This document shows positions 33,576-41,727 of a DNA stretch of 64,000 nt, in pieces (position 1 is the first letter of the stretch; each line of letters opens with the position of its first letter). The stretch lies in contig NZ_BMPI01000030.1 in the NCBI RefSeq assembly GCF_014647515.1, positions 1 through 64,000 of the forward strand, read 5' to 3'. The stretch is from Dactylosporangium sucinum (GTDB taxonomy: Bacteria; Actinomycetota; Actinomycetes; Mycobacteriales; Micromonosporaceae). The notes below the pieces were generated by a model that had not been told where the DNA came from, did no database searches, and was given only the letters and a program-made list of their open reading frames with translations. A program made the translations under genes and the position numbers.

Positions 33576-35228
33576 TCAGGCGCTCGCCGGCTCGTCGAGG
33601 GGGAGATCGGCCGACAGGCGGGTGCCGGAGCCGGGTGGGCTCTCGACCGTCAGCCGGCCGCCCAGCGCCTCCACCCGGTCGAACAGCCCGATGAGGCCGG
33701 TGCCGTGCCGCAGGTCCGCCCCGCCGACGCCGTCGTCGCAGACCGACAGGTGCAGCGACCCGCCGTGGACCGCGGCGCCGACCTCGACGGACGTGGCCTG
33801 CGCGTACTTGGCGGCGTTCGTCAGCGCCTCGGCCACGACGTAGTAGGCGGCGATCTCGACCGGCTCGGGCAGCCGCCCGTCCAGGTGCACGTCGACCACG
33901 GCCGGCAGGCCGGAGCGGCGGGCCAGGGTGCGCAGCGCGGGTCGCAGCCCGCCCTCGGTCAGCATGGCGGGGTGCACGCCGCGGGTGAGCTCGCGCAGGT
34001 CGTCGGCCGTCCCGCGCAGCCCGTCGGCGACGGTGGACAGCTGCTGGCGCAGCTGGGGCAGCTCGCCCGGCACGATCGCCTCGGCCCGGCGGACCTCCAG
34101 CCCGAGCGAGACGAGCCGCTGCTGGACGCCGTCGTGCAGGTCGCGTTCGAGCCGCCGGCGCGCCTCGTCGCCGGCGAGCACGAGCCGCGTGCGCGACGCG
34201 ACGAGGGAGGCGCTCTCCGCCAGGGTCAGCGCCTGGCGGACGACCAGCAGCAGGATGACGACGGCCACGCCGAGGATCTCGACGGTGTCCATCGGGTCGC
34301 CCCGGACGCGCTGACCGATGAACAGCACGCCGACGGCCGCGACCGGCACGTACGGCAGCAGCAGATGGCCCCAGCGGACGGGCCGGTGCACCGCCGGTGC
34401 CGACGCGTCGCTGACCGGTGTGAGCGCGGCGACGGCGACGAGCGCGTGCCCGGCGATGAACCCGGCGTCGGCCAGCGGCGAGACGGCCTGCGCGCCGGAG
34501 GACACCAGATACGCGAAGACGCTGTCGGACAGCGACAGGCAGAACAGCCCGGCGCCGAGCGGGACCAGCTGCGCCCGGTTCGCCGCGGGCGCCGAGGCGA
34601 CGAGCAGGATGACGATGACGGCCAGCAGCAGGTCGGTGACGGGGTACGCGATCGCGACGGAGTACGCAAGCGGGGTGGCCGCACTGGCCCGCACCACCGA
34701 CCCGAGCGCGGTGCTCCAGGTGAGCACGAACAGCGCGCCGACGACGATGAGCCCGTCGAGGACGATCACCGGCAGCCCCGGCCGCCGCCGCAGCCCGCCC
34801 GGCAGGGGCCGGTCGGCGGCCAGGACGACGACCGCCGCGAGCGCCAGGATCGGCAGGGTGAGGTAGCCGACGTCGGCCGGCGACGGGGACGGCAGCCCGA
34901 TGCCGCGGTAGAGGTGGTACCACGACCAGAGGATCTGCCCGATCATCCAGCCGCCGGTGGCGGCGCCCATCCACAGCCGCCACCACCGCTGCGGGCCGGA
35001 CAGCCGGCCGGCGGTGATCCAGCAGGCGAGGGTGGCGGCGAGCGCGGCGGCGAGCTGCCCGGCGTCGTCGACGAACAGCGACCACCACGGGCCGAGCACC
35101 CCGGAACTGGCAAGGCCGACGACGGCGGCCACCGCCACGGCAGCGATCGTGAGCGGGGCCGACCAGAACCTGCGCGAGGAAGGAACGAGACGAGTAATCG
35201 GTGCACCCTGACCGAAGGTGATCGGCAC
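33576..35228 (-). CDS. Orphan membrane histidine kinase (NarL-type, HisKA_3)
   Basis: A 550-residue sensor with about nine hydrophobic helices in residues 20-340. The dimerisation/phosphoacceptor segment RRRLERDLHDGVQQRLVSLG follows near residue 365 (His in DLHDG), with a HATPase_c domain at the end (EALTNAAKYA, DDGVGGAD, GTGLIGLFDRVEALGGRL). No response regulator is adjacent. The nearest, at 38000, belongs to its own kinase. The GTG start is at 35228. The many-helix sensor suggests detection of a membrane or lipophilic signal, but this is not testable from sequence. Confidence 0.85.
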   Translation of the reverse strand: MPITFGQGAPITRLVPSSRRFWSAPLTIAAVAVAAVVGLASSGVLGPWWSLFVDDAGQLAAALAATLACWITAGRLSGPQRWWRLWMGAATGGWMIGQILWSWYHLYRGIGLPSPSPADVGYLTLPILALAAVVVLAADRPLPGGLRRRPGLPVIVLDGLIVVGALFVLTWSTALGSVVRASAATPLAYSVAIAYPVTDLLLAVIVILLVASAPAANRAQLVPLGAGLFCLSLSDSVFAYLVSSGAQAVSPLADAGFIAGHALVAVAALTPVSDASAPAVHRPVRWGHLLLPYVPVAAVGVLFIGQRVRGDPMDTVEILGVAVVILLLVVRQALTLAESASLVASRTRLVLAGDEARRRLERDLHDGVQQRLVSLGLEVRRAEAIVPGELPQLRQQLSTVADGLRGTADDLRELTRGVHPAMLTEGGLRPALRTLARRSGLPAVVDVHLDGRLPEPVEIAAYYVVAEALTNAAKYAQATSVEVGAAVHGGSLHLSVCDDGVGGADLRHGTGLIGLFDRVEALGGRLTVESPPGSGTRLSADLPLDEPASA

Positions 35229-35357
35229 GACAAGCGGTCACGCTACCGCACGGCCGCGGCCGTCCGGCCGGTCTGGCCCGGGCCGTGGCGCCCGGCGGCG
35301 ACGCATCACCCGCCGGTATCACCCGCCGGTCACCCGGCCGGTGTGGTCGCGGAATTT

Positions 35358-35370
35358 TAAGGGAACCTTA
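35358..35370. promoter_or_regulatory. Palindrome upstream of the GH43-like gene
   Basis: TAAGG-GAA-CCTTA (35358-35370) is a perfect 5-bp-arm palindrome in an AT-richer block 80 bp before the secreted glycosidase gene. Similar TTAAGG/CCTTAA-like boxes precede extracellular glycoside hydrolase genes in actinomycetes. A sugar-responsive operator is plausible. No other feature is clear in the 220-bp gap. Confidence 0.4.
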
Positions 35371-35449
35371 CTATTTCGTGAGATTCCATTGACTGTCGCC
35401 CATTCCTTGCGAGACTCGGAGTACAGCCGACCGTCAGGAGTGTGCGACC

Positions 35450-36517
35450 ATGCCCCACGCCCGGCGCGCCGGTCTCGCCGGCCTTGCCCTCGTCGGCGCG
35501 CTCGCGCTCGTGCCGGCCCTGACGACCGCCGGCGTCGCCAACGCCGGCGCGACCACCCTCGGGGGTGCCGACCCCAGCGTCATCAAGGTCGGCGGGCTTT
35601 ACGTCGCGGCCAAGTCCGTCGACGGCGGCGTCGCGGTGCGGACCGCGGCCACCGTCGAGGGCATCGCCGCCGCGCCCAAGCGCCAGGTGTGGCAGGACGC
35701 CGGCAACCTCGGCGAGGTGTGGGCGCCGGAGATCGTGTACCACGACGGCCGCTACCACATCTACTTCTCCGCGGGCCGCAGCGCCGCCCACCGGATGTAC
35801 CACATCAGCTCGGCCAGCCCGGACACCGGCTACAGTGCCGCCACCAAGGTCACCCTGCCCGGCGACAAGTGGGCCATCGACGGCGTGCCGTTCTCCTACC
35901 AGGGCCAGCGCTGGTTCGTCTGGTCCGGCTGGGCCGGCGACACCAACGTCGAGCAGAACCTCTACATCGCCCGCATGAGCAGCCCCACCGCGGCCACCGG
36001 CGGGCGGTACGTCATCTCCCAGCCGCGGGAGGCGTGGGAGCGCGCGGTCGGCGACCCGTACATCAACGAGGCGCCCGAGCCGCTGCTCGACCCGCGGGGC
36101 CAGCTGCACATCGTCTACTCCGCCAACGGCAGCTGGAGCAGCAAGTACTGCCTGGCCGAGCTGCGCCTGCGGGCCGGCGGCGACCCGACGTACGTGTGGG
36201 ACTGGTACAAGAGCAACGGCTGCCTGTTCGGCTCGTACGCGCCGAACATGATGTCCGGCTGGGATCCCACGCTCTACGTCGACGGTCCGGGCCACAACTC
36301 GTTCGTCCTCGAACGAGGCGACATCGCCACCAGCCCGCCGTCGGGCAACCGCTTCCCGACCATGTACCACGCGGTCGCCAAGGGCACGCCGTACTCGTGG
36401 TCGAACCGGTACTGGTACATCGGCTCGGCCGTCTGGTGGGGCAGCGTCACCTACCGGCGCGCGAACGTGCCCGGCGCCACCTCCGACACCGGCTTCGGAC
36501 TCAAGTTCTTCGAGTGA
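35450..36517 (+). CDS. Secreted five-bladed beta-propeller glycoside hydrolase (GH43-like)
   Basis: A 355-residue exported protein with a Sec signal (residues 1-32, ending NAGA). The five-bladed propeller of clan GH-F is suggested by GGADPSVIKVGGLYV (first catalytic Asp region), VWAPEIVYHDGRYHIYFSAG (GH43 signature), WAIDGVPFSYQGQRWFVWSG and INEAPEPLL (candidate Glu). It probably removes arabinofuranosyl or xylosyl residues from plant polysaccharides outside the cell. GH43 and related families differ in specificity, so the exact substrate is open. Its 3' end overlaps the convergent DUF6223 gene by 17 bp. Confidence 0.83.
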   Translation: MPHARRAGLAGLALVGALALVPALTTAGVANAGATTLGGADPSVIKVGGLYVAAKSVDGGVAVRTAATVEGIAAAPKRQVWQDAGNLGEVWAPEIVYHDGRYHIYFSAGRSAAHRMYHISSASPDTGYSAATKVTLPGDKWAIDGVPFSYQGQRWFVWSGWAGDTNVEQNLYIARMSSPTAATGGRYVISQPREAWERAVGDPYINEAPEPLLDPRGQLHIVYSANGSWSSKYCLAELRLRAGGDPTYVWDWYKSNGCLFGSYAPNMMSGWDPTLYVDGPGHNSFVLERGDIATSPPSGNRFPTMYHAVAKGTPYSWSNRYWYIGSAVWWGSVTYRRANVPGATSDTGFGLKFFE

Positions 36518-36818
36518 CCCCGCGCAGCCCGAGGGCGGCGGCGGCCAGCCCCAGCACCACGGCGACGTAGCCGCCGACGATGCCGTTGCCCGTGCCGGGC
36601 CCGCCGTCGGCGGTGACGATGATGAGCGCGCCGACGACCACGCCCACCGCCCCCGCGGCGAGGGCGACGGTGCCGTTGCGCCGCCGGTTGCGGCGGACCA
36701 GGACGCCGGCGACCGTGCCGGCCAGGGCGATCAGGGCGCCCGCCGTCGCCACGATCCGGTCGAGCGTGAGGGAGTACGCGGCGACGGGGTCCGCGGCGAG
36801 CAGGTCGGTGATGTTCAT
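36501..36818 (-). CDS. DUF6223-type small membrane protein
   Basis: A 105-residue protein with three hydrophobic helices and the conserved motif IIVTADGGPGTGNGIVGGYV that marks the actinobacterial DUF6223 group. A basic loop (RRNRRRNG) separates helices one and two. No function is known. A much longer frame on this strand exists only by read-through and has no homology upstream of the ATG at 36818. The gene overlaps the GH43 gene tail by 17 bp and is divergent from the following two-component system. Confidence 0.75.
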   Translation of the reverse strand: MNITDLLAADPVAAYSLTLDRIVATAGALIALAGTVAGVLVRRNRRRNGTVALAAGAVGVVVGALIIVTADGGPGTGNGIVGGYVAVVLGLAAAALGLRGVTRRT

Positions 36819-36860
36819 GGCTCCATCCTGTTCGCACGGACCGGAAAGGGCGTCGTGCCG

Positions 36861-38003
36861 ATGCGGACACTGCGCCTGCTGCGGGCGCAGCAGGCCCGGC
36901 TCCTCCGTGCGCACGAGCCGCCGGGGCCGTCGTCCGGCTATCGTGCCGCCATGGGGGACTGGCTGATCGCTGTCGGCGTCGCGGCGATCCTCGTCGTCGC
37001 CGGGCACTCCGCGGAGGGCTCCGCCGCCGGGTACGTGCTGCTCGCGGCCGGTGGGCTCGCGCTCGCCGCCCGCCGGCGGGCGCCCGTCGCCGTCCTGGTC
37101 GTCACCGGGGCGTGCGCGGTCGGCTACCAGGCGGCCGGGTTCGACGTGTTCGCCGTCGCGTACCTCGTCGCCGTCTACGGCGCGGTCCGGGCGGGGCACC
37201 GGGTCACCACGATCGTGGCGAGCGTGGTCATGCTGGCCGCGCTGCCCGTCGCGGCCATGGTCTCCGGGCTGCCGGCCGGCGAGGCGTTCGCCCGGGCGCG
37301 GGGCGTCCTGGAGATCGCCTGGCTGATCGCCGCCGGCGCCGCGGGCGAGGCGCTGCGGCAGGCCGAGCGGCGGGCCGACGAGGCCGAGCGCACGCGCGAG
37401 GAGAGCGCGCGGCGCCGGGCCGGCGAGGAGCGGCTGCACATCGCCCGCGAGCTGCACGACTCGCTCACCCAGCAGATCTCGGTGATCAAGGTGCAGGCCG
37501 AGGCGGCGGTACACCTGGCGCAGAAACGCGGCGAAGCGGTGCCGGACGCCCTGCTGGCGATCCGCGAGGCCGGCCGCGAGGCGGCCCGCGAGCTGCGCGC
37601 GACGCTGGAGGCGCTGCGCGACGACGGCGGCGGCCCGCCCTGCGGGATCGACCAGGTCGAGGACCTGGTCCGCCGGGCCAGCGCGACCCTGACGGTCGAC
37701 GGGCGGCGCCCGTCCGTGCCGGTGGCGGTCGAGCGCAGCGTGTACCGCATCGTGCAGGAGTCGCTGACGAACGTGGCCCGGCACGCGGGCCCGGCGAGCG
37801 CGGCGGTCCTGATCGAGTACCGCCCCGACGCCCTGGCCGTCCAGGTCGACGACGACGGCGTCGGCGGCGTGCCGGTCCCCGGGGTGGGCCTGCAGGGCAT
37901 GCGCGAGCGCGTGACGGCGCTCGGCGGACGGCTCCACGCCGGCCCGCGCGACGAGGGCGGTTTCCGCGTCCGCGCCGATCTTCCCCTCGACGGTACCGCG
38001 TGA
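36861..38003 (+). CDS. NarL-type sensor histidine kinase
   Basis: A 380-residue kinase. The N-terminal half has about four to five membrane helices (WLIAVGVAAILVVAG, GYVLLAAGGLALAA, VVMLAALPVAAMV). A coiled-coil (residues about 165-195, rich in Arg/Glu/Ala) leads into HisKA_3 with LHIARELHDSLTQQISVIKV and a HATPase_c domain (QESLTNVARHAG, DDDGVGGVPVPGVGLQGMRE). The start at ATG 36861 has GGAAAGGG upstream. GTG 36855 is an alternative. The stop overlaps the response regulator start (GTGA), so the two form a coupled two-component system. The stimulus is unknown. Confidence 0.88.
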   Translation: MRTLRLLRAQQARLLRAHEPPGPSSGYRAAMGDWLIAVGVAAILVVAGHSAEGSAAGYVLLAAGGLALAARRRAPVAVLVVTGACAVGYQAAGFDVFAVAYLVAVYGAVRAGHRVTTIVASVVMLAALPVAAMVSGLPAGEAFARARGVLEIAWLIAAGAAGEALRQAERRADEAERTREESARRRAGEERLHIARELHDSLTQQISVIKVQAEAAVHLAQKRGEAVPDALLAIREAGREAARELRATLEALRDDGGGPPCGIDQVEDLVRRASATLTVDGRRPSVPVAVERSVYRIVQESLTNVARHAGPASAAVLIEYRPDALAVQVDDDGVGGVPVPGVGLQGMRERVTALGGRLHAGPRDEGGFRVRADLPLDGTA

Positions 38004-38650
38004 TCCGCGTCCTGCTGGTCGACGACCAGCCGCTGATCCGCAGCGGGTTTCGCGCCCTGCTCGACGCCGAGGACGACATCGAGGTGGTCGGCGAGGCGGG
38101 CGACGGCGCCGAGGGCGTGGCGCTGGCCCGTGCGCACCGCCCCGACATCGCGCTGGTCGACATCCAGATGCCGGTGGTGGACGGCATCGAGGCGACCCGC
38201 CGCATCGCGGCCGACCCGGACCTGGCCGGCATCCACGTGGTCATCCTGACGAACTACGGCCTGGACGAGTACGTCTTCAACGCCCTGCGCGCGGGCGCCG
38301 CCGGCTTCCTGGTCAAGGACATCCTCCCGGAGGACTTCCTGCACGCGATCCGCGTGGCGGCCCGCGGCGACGCCCTGCTGGCCCCGTCGATCACCCGCAA
38401 GCTGATCGACCGCTACGTGGCCCGCCCGCTCCCGTCGGCCCCGAAGGCGCTGTCCCGCCTGACGACCCGCGAACGCGAGGCCGTCGCGCTGGCCGCCGAG
38501 GGCCTGTCGAACGACGAGATCGCCGGGCGGATGGTGATCAGCCCGGTGACGGCGAAGACCCACCTGAACCGCGCGATGACCAAGCTGCACGCCCGCGACC
38601 GCGCCCAGCTGGTGGTGATCGCCTACGAGTCCGGCCTGGTGACCCCGTGA
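38000..38650 (+). CDS. NarL/FixJ-family response regulator
   Basis: A 216-residue regulator. The receiver domain has the acidic pair in VDDQPLIRSG, the phosphoacceptor Asp in ALVDIQMPVVDG and the Lys in FLVKDILP. The LuxR-type HTH is at the C-terminus (LTTREREAVALAAEGLSNDEI, VTAKTHLNRAMTKL). The GTG at 38000 overlaps the kinase stop by 4 bp. It should bind DNA as a dimer after phosphorylation by the upstream kinase. The target genes are not evident, and the DUF6223 gene divergent from the pair is a candidate. Confidence 0.92.
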   Translation: MIRVLLVDDQPLIRSGFRALLDAEDDIEVVGEAGDGAEGVALARAHRPDIALVDIQMPVVDGIEATRRIAADPDLAGIHVVILTNYGLDEYVFNALRAGAAGFLVKDILPEDFLHAIRVAARGDALLAPSITRKLIDRYVARPLPSAPKALSRLTTREREAVALAAEGLSNDEIAGRMVISPVTAKTHLNRAMTKLHARDRAQLVVIAYESGLVTP

Positions 38651-38656
38651 CGCCGC

Positions 38657-39211
38657 TCATCTCGTGCCGCGGAACGCCTCGAGTCCCGTCCGCCATGCGG
38701 CGTCGAGGTCGGCATGGGGCGGGAACCGCTGGTTCAGCTCGAGGATGATCATCCCGTGCGCGAAGGCCCAGACGGCCCGCGCCAGCTCGACGTTGCCGCC
38801 GGTCGCGTCGAGGAGCGGCCGCGCGGCGGCCTCCTCGACGCCGGGAGCGAGCAGGTCGCGGCGCAGGGGCCGTTCGGTCATCAGCCGGTACAGGTTCGGC
38901 TGGCGGCGGGCGAAGTCACGGTACGCCCCGGCGAGGGCGGCCACCGGATCGTCGGACCGGTGGACGGCCTCGGCGAACAGCGCGGCCTGCTCCTCGAAGC
39001 CCACGGAGATCATCGCCGCCTCCAGCGCCGGCTTGTCGCGCAGGTGCTCGTAGATCGAGGATGCGCGCATCCCGAGCTCGGCGCCCAGGCGACGCATCGA
39101 CAGCGCGTCGGGGCCTTCCCGTTCGAGCAGCTCGCGCGCCGTGCGCACGATCTGCAGGGCCCGCGGACCGAGTCCGCTCAGCGCCTGGGGCACGGTCGGC
39201 CCTCGATGCAT
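38657..39211 (-). CDS. TetR-family regulator
   Basis: A 184-residue repressor with the HTH LSMRRLGAELGMRASSIYEH near residues 38-57 and a C-terminal domain of the WHG/TetR_C_33 kind (PNLYRLMTERPLRRDLL, WAFAHGMIILELNQRF). It is divergent from a small membrane protein gene, and the 85 bp between them hold a perfect 15-bp-arm palindrome, so it very likely controls that gene and itself. The inducing ligand is unknown. Confidence 0.88.
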   Translation of the reverse strand: MHRGPTVPQALSGLGPRALQIVRTARELLEREGPDALSMRRLGAELGMRASSIYEHLRDKPALEAAMISVGFEEQAALFAEAVHRSDDPVAALAGAYRDFARRQPNLYRLMTERPLRRDLLAPGVEEAAARPLLDATGGNVELARAVWAFAHGMIILELNQRFPPHADLDAAWRTGLEAFRGTR

Positions 39212-39245
39212 CTCGATCGTCCTTCCCCGATCTTTCCCCGACCTT

Positions 39246-39282
39246 CCGAACGGTGTTAGGGTGCGAGCCTAACACCGTTCGG
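39246..39282. promoter_or_regulatory. TetR operator: perfect 15-bp inverted repeat
   Basis: CCGAACGGTGTTAGG (39246-39260) and CCTAACACCGTTCGG (39268-39282) are exact reverse complements around a 7-bp centre, between the divergent TetR gene and the membrane protein gene. Size and symmetry fit binding of a TetR dimer pair. Confidence 0.82.
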
Positions 39283-39296
39283 GAAAGGTTGTGCCG

Positions 39297-39710
39297 ATGC
39301 CTGTCCGTCCACCCTCCGTCGCCGGCGACGGACGGGTTCGTGAGCGAGCCGCCCGGACCCTCCTCGTCATCGCCGCGCTCGGCGCGGTCGGCGCCGTTGC
39401 CGGCGCCATCGGCGCCGTCGCGGACGCCGGGCCCGCCACCCGCATGGTCGAGACCTGGCGCATGCTCGGCTTCGGCGTCTTCGCCGGCATCTTCCTGCTG
39501 CTGGCCTACCGTCCCCGGCTCTACGCCGGCATCTGGGAGCTCTCCATCCTGAACAAGCTCGGCCTGAGCCTTGCCGCGCTGTCGTTCGGCAGCGGCACCG
39601 CCGGTGCCGGCACCGCGCTGGTCGCCGACGGCGCGATCACGCTCCTGCTGGTCGCCGCGTACGTGCTCGGCCGCGGCTGGACGGCGTGGTCGGCCGCACG
39701 GCTGGCGTGA
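39297..39710 (+). CDS. Small membrane protein controlled by the divergent TetR
   Basis: A 137-residue protein with four hydrophobic helices (LLVIAALGAVGAVAGAIGAV, LGFGVFAGIFLLLAY, LGLSLAALSFGSGTAGAG, ITLLLVAAYVLG). The ATG at 39297 has GGAAAGG 8 nt upstream. An in-frame GTG at 39291 sits too close to that site. I do not recognise a family. The divergent TetR with a strong shared operator suggests it is induced by a compound, perhaps as an exporter subunit or membrane-stress protein. Confidence 0.7.
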   Translation: MPVRPPSVAGDGRVRERAARTLLVIAALGAVGAVAGAIGAVADAGPATRMVETWRMLGFGVFAGIFLLLAYRPRLYAGIWELSILNKLGLSLAALSFGSGTAGAGTALVADGAITLLLVAAYVLGRGWTAWSAARLA

Positions 39711-39721
39711 CCCGGCTATTG

Positions 39722-39739
39722 CATCAAATCGGTTTGATG
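39722..39739. promoter_or_regulatory. ArsR-type operator overlapping a leaderless promoter
   Basis: CATCAAA (39722-39728) and TTTGATG (39733-39739) form a perfect palindrome with a 4-bp centre, the ATCAA-N-TTGAT form used by ArsR/SmtB repressors. A -10-like TGTAAT (39738-39743) overlaps it, and the GTG at 39752 follows 8 nt later with no ribosome-binding site, so the mRNA is probably leaderless. Confidence 0.75.
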
Positions 39740-39751
39740 TAATCTGCCACC

Positions 39752-40468
39752 GTGACCGCACCCGCGTTCCTCACCGCGGCCGGGCATCCGTTGCGGTGGC
39801 GGCTGCTCGGCGAGCTGGCCCGCAGCGACCTCGCCGTGCACGAGCTGACCGCGCGGGTCGGGCAGCCGCAGAACCTCGTCTCCTATCACCTGCGCAAGCT
39901 GCGCGACGCCGGCCTCGTCACCGCGCGGCGCAGCAGCGCCGACGGGCGCGACACCTACTACGCGCTCGACCTCGCCCGCTGCGCGGACCTGCTCGCCGGG
40001 GCCGGGGCAGCGCTGCACCCCGGGTTGCGGCTGCGGGCGCCCGAGCCGCCGCCGGACCCGAGCCGCGCCCGGGTGCTGTTCCTCTGCACCGGGAACAGCG
40101 CGCGGTCGCAGATGGCGGAGGCGCTGCTGCGGCATCGCACCGGCGGCACCGTCGAGGCCCACAGCGCGGGAAGCCGACCCAAGGCCGTCCATCCGCACGC
40201 CGTCGCCACCATGGCGGCCCGGGGCATCGACCTCGCCGGGGCGCGGGCCAAGCATCTCGACGAGTTCGCCGGTCAGCGGTTCGACCGGGTCATCACGCTG
40301 TGCGACCGGGTCAAGGAGGTCTGCCCGGAGTTCCCCGGCCACCCCCGGCCGGTCCACTGGAGCATTCCCGAGCCGGTCGAGCCGGCCGCGTTCGCCCGCG
40401 TGGCGGACGAGCTGACCGGACGGATCGCCTTCCTGCTGCACACCTTCGTCCCGGAGGGGTCGTCATGA
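39752..40468 (+). CDS. ArsR-family repressor fused to a low-molecular-weight phosphatase/arsenate reductase domain
   Basis: A 238-residue two-domain protein. Residues 1-90 are a winged-helix ArsR domain (FLTAAGHPLRWRLLGELA, LVSYHLRKLRDAGLV). Residues about 105-235 are an LMW protein-tyrosine-phosphatase-fold arsenate reductase with the C-x5-R loop VLFLCTGNSARSQMAEALLR. No Cys pair typical of arsenite-sensing ArsR is visible in the HTH domain. Fusions of this kind are known in actinobacteria near arsenic efflux genes. Here the coupled gene (ATGA overlap) is the chromate transporter gene chrA instead. A perfect operator lies in its promoter, indicating autoregulation. Confidence 0.88.
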   Translation: MTAPAFLTAAGHPLRWRLLGELARSDLAVHELTARVGQPQNLVSYHLRKLRDAGLVTARRSSADGRDTYYALDLARCADLLAGAGAALHPGLRLRAPEPPPDPSRARVLFLCTGNSARSQMAEALLRHRTGGTVEAHSAGSRPKAVHPHAVATMAARGIDLAGARAKHLDEFAGQRFDRVITLCDRVKEVCPEFPGHPRPVHWSIPEPVEPAAFARVADELTGRIAFLLHTFVPEGSS

Positions 40469-41610
40469 CCGGCGCGGCGCCGTCGCTGGGGACCGTCCTG
40501 CGGGAGTGGGGACGGATCGGGTGCGTCGGCTTCGGCGGGCCGCCCGCGCACATCGCGCTGCTGCGCAAGCTCTGCGTCGACGACCGCAAGTGGATCGACG
40601 CGCAGGAGTTCGAGGACGCGATCGCCGCCTGCAACCTGCTGCCCGGGCCGGCCTCCACCCAGCTGGCGATCTTCTGCGCGTGGCGGGTCCGCGGCCGGGT
40701 CGGCGCCCTCGTCGGCGGTGCGGCGTTCATCGTGCCCGGGCTGGTCGCCATCCTCGCGCTCGCCGCGCTGTTCCTGGGTGACCCGCCGGTGTGGGTCAAG
40801 GCCGCCGGGGCGGGCGCGGGCGCGGCCGTGGCGGCGGTGGCCCTCCAGGCGGGCACCAGCCTGGTGCCCGCCGCCTGGAAGCGGGCACCCGCCAAGGTGC
40901 GGTGGGCGCTGTATCTCGGCCTCGGCGCGGTGGCCGCCGCGACCGTCGGGCCATGGCTGGTCCTGCTGCTCGTCGCGTGCGGCGTGGCGGAGATCGTCGC
41001 GCAGCGCGTGCCCGCGCCGGGCCGCCGGCGGGTGCCCGCCCTGCCGCTGCTGGCCGTGGGCGGGCTCGGCGGCGGGGTGCTCCTGCCGCTGGCGTGGGTC
41101 GCGTTGAAGGTCGGCGCCCTCTCGTACGGCGGCGGGTTCGTCATCATCCCGATCATGCAGGCCGATGCCGTCGACAACCATCACTGGATGACCGGGGAGC
41201 AGTTCCTCAACGCCGTCGCCCTGGGGCAGATCACGCCCGGCCCGGTCGTGCACACCGTGGCCGTGGTCGGGTATGCGGCGGCCGGGCTGGGCGGCGGGCT
41301 GCTCGCGGCCGCGATCGCGTTCAGCCCGTCGTTCGCGTTCATCCTGTTCGGTGCGCACCGGTTCGACCGGCTGCGCGCGGCGCCGGCCGTCCGCGCCTTC
41401 CTGGACGGCGCGGCGCCGGCCGCGATCGGCGCCATCCTCGGCTCGGCCGTGCCGCTGATCCGGGAGCTGACCGAGCCGTGGCAGTATGCGGTGCTCGCCG
41501 GTGCGGCCGTGCTCGCCCTGGCCCTGCGCCGCGGCCCGGTGCTCACCCTGCTGTCCGCGGGCGCCGCGGGCGTCGTCATCGTCCTGGCGGGTGGGTCGCT
41601 GCCGCACTAA
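40465..41610 (+). CDS. chrA: Chromate transporter (CHR family)
   Basis: A 381-residue membrane protein of the long, two-domain CHR family. The duplicated halves each start with a similar motif (IGCVGFGGPPAHIALL in the first, VGALSYGGGFVIIPIM in the second), and both contain the N-LLPGPASTQ or ALGQITPGPVVHT signature. About ten helices are predicted. CHR proteins export chromate, but several members move other oxyanions. The ATG overlaps the stop of the ArsR/phosphatase fusion gene, so the transporter is controlled by that repressor, and its true substrate may be arsenate- or phosphate-like. Confidence 0.88.
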   Translation: MTGAAPSLGTVLREWGRIGCVGFGGPPAHIALLRKLCVDDRKWIDAQEFEDAIAACNLLPGPASTQLAIFCAWRVRGRVGALVGGAAFIVPGLVAILALAALFLGDPPVWVKAAGAGAGAAVAAVALQAGTSLVPAAWKRAPAKVRWALYLGLGAVAAATVGPWLVLLLVACGVAEIVAQRVPAPGRRRVPALPLLAVGGLGGGVLLPLAWVALKVGALSYGGGFVIIPIMQADAVDNHHWMTGEQFLNAVALGQITPGPVVHTVAVVGYAAAGLGGGLLAAAIAFSPSFAFILFGAHRFDRLRAAPAVRAFLDGAAPAAIGAILGSAVPLIRELTEPWQYAVLAGAAVLALALRRGPVLTLLSAGAAGVVIVLAGGSLPH

Positions 41611-41727
41611 GGCCAGGACGACACCCCGGCCGGGCGGCGCAGAAACGGCACCGCAGGGATCGCCGGCGCCGTTTGAGCGGGTCCGGGGCCGGGCAGCGGA
41701 TCCGGATCAACGTTCGAGGAGGTTGTC

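Noticed and set aside
36819..37937. Upstream extension of the DUF6223 frame to 478 codons
   Set aside because: The extension is antisense to the histidine kinase gene. The conserved protein starts at the ATG at 36818.
39752..41610. Arsenic resistance operon
   Set aside because: Only the ArsR/reductase fusion supports it. The coupled transporter is a CHR-family protein, and no ArsB, ACR3 or ArsA gene is in the window.
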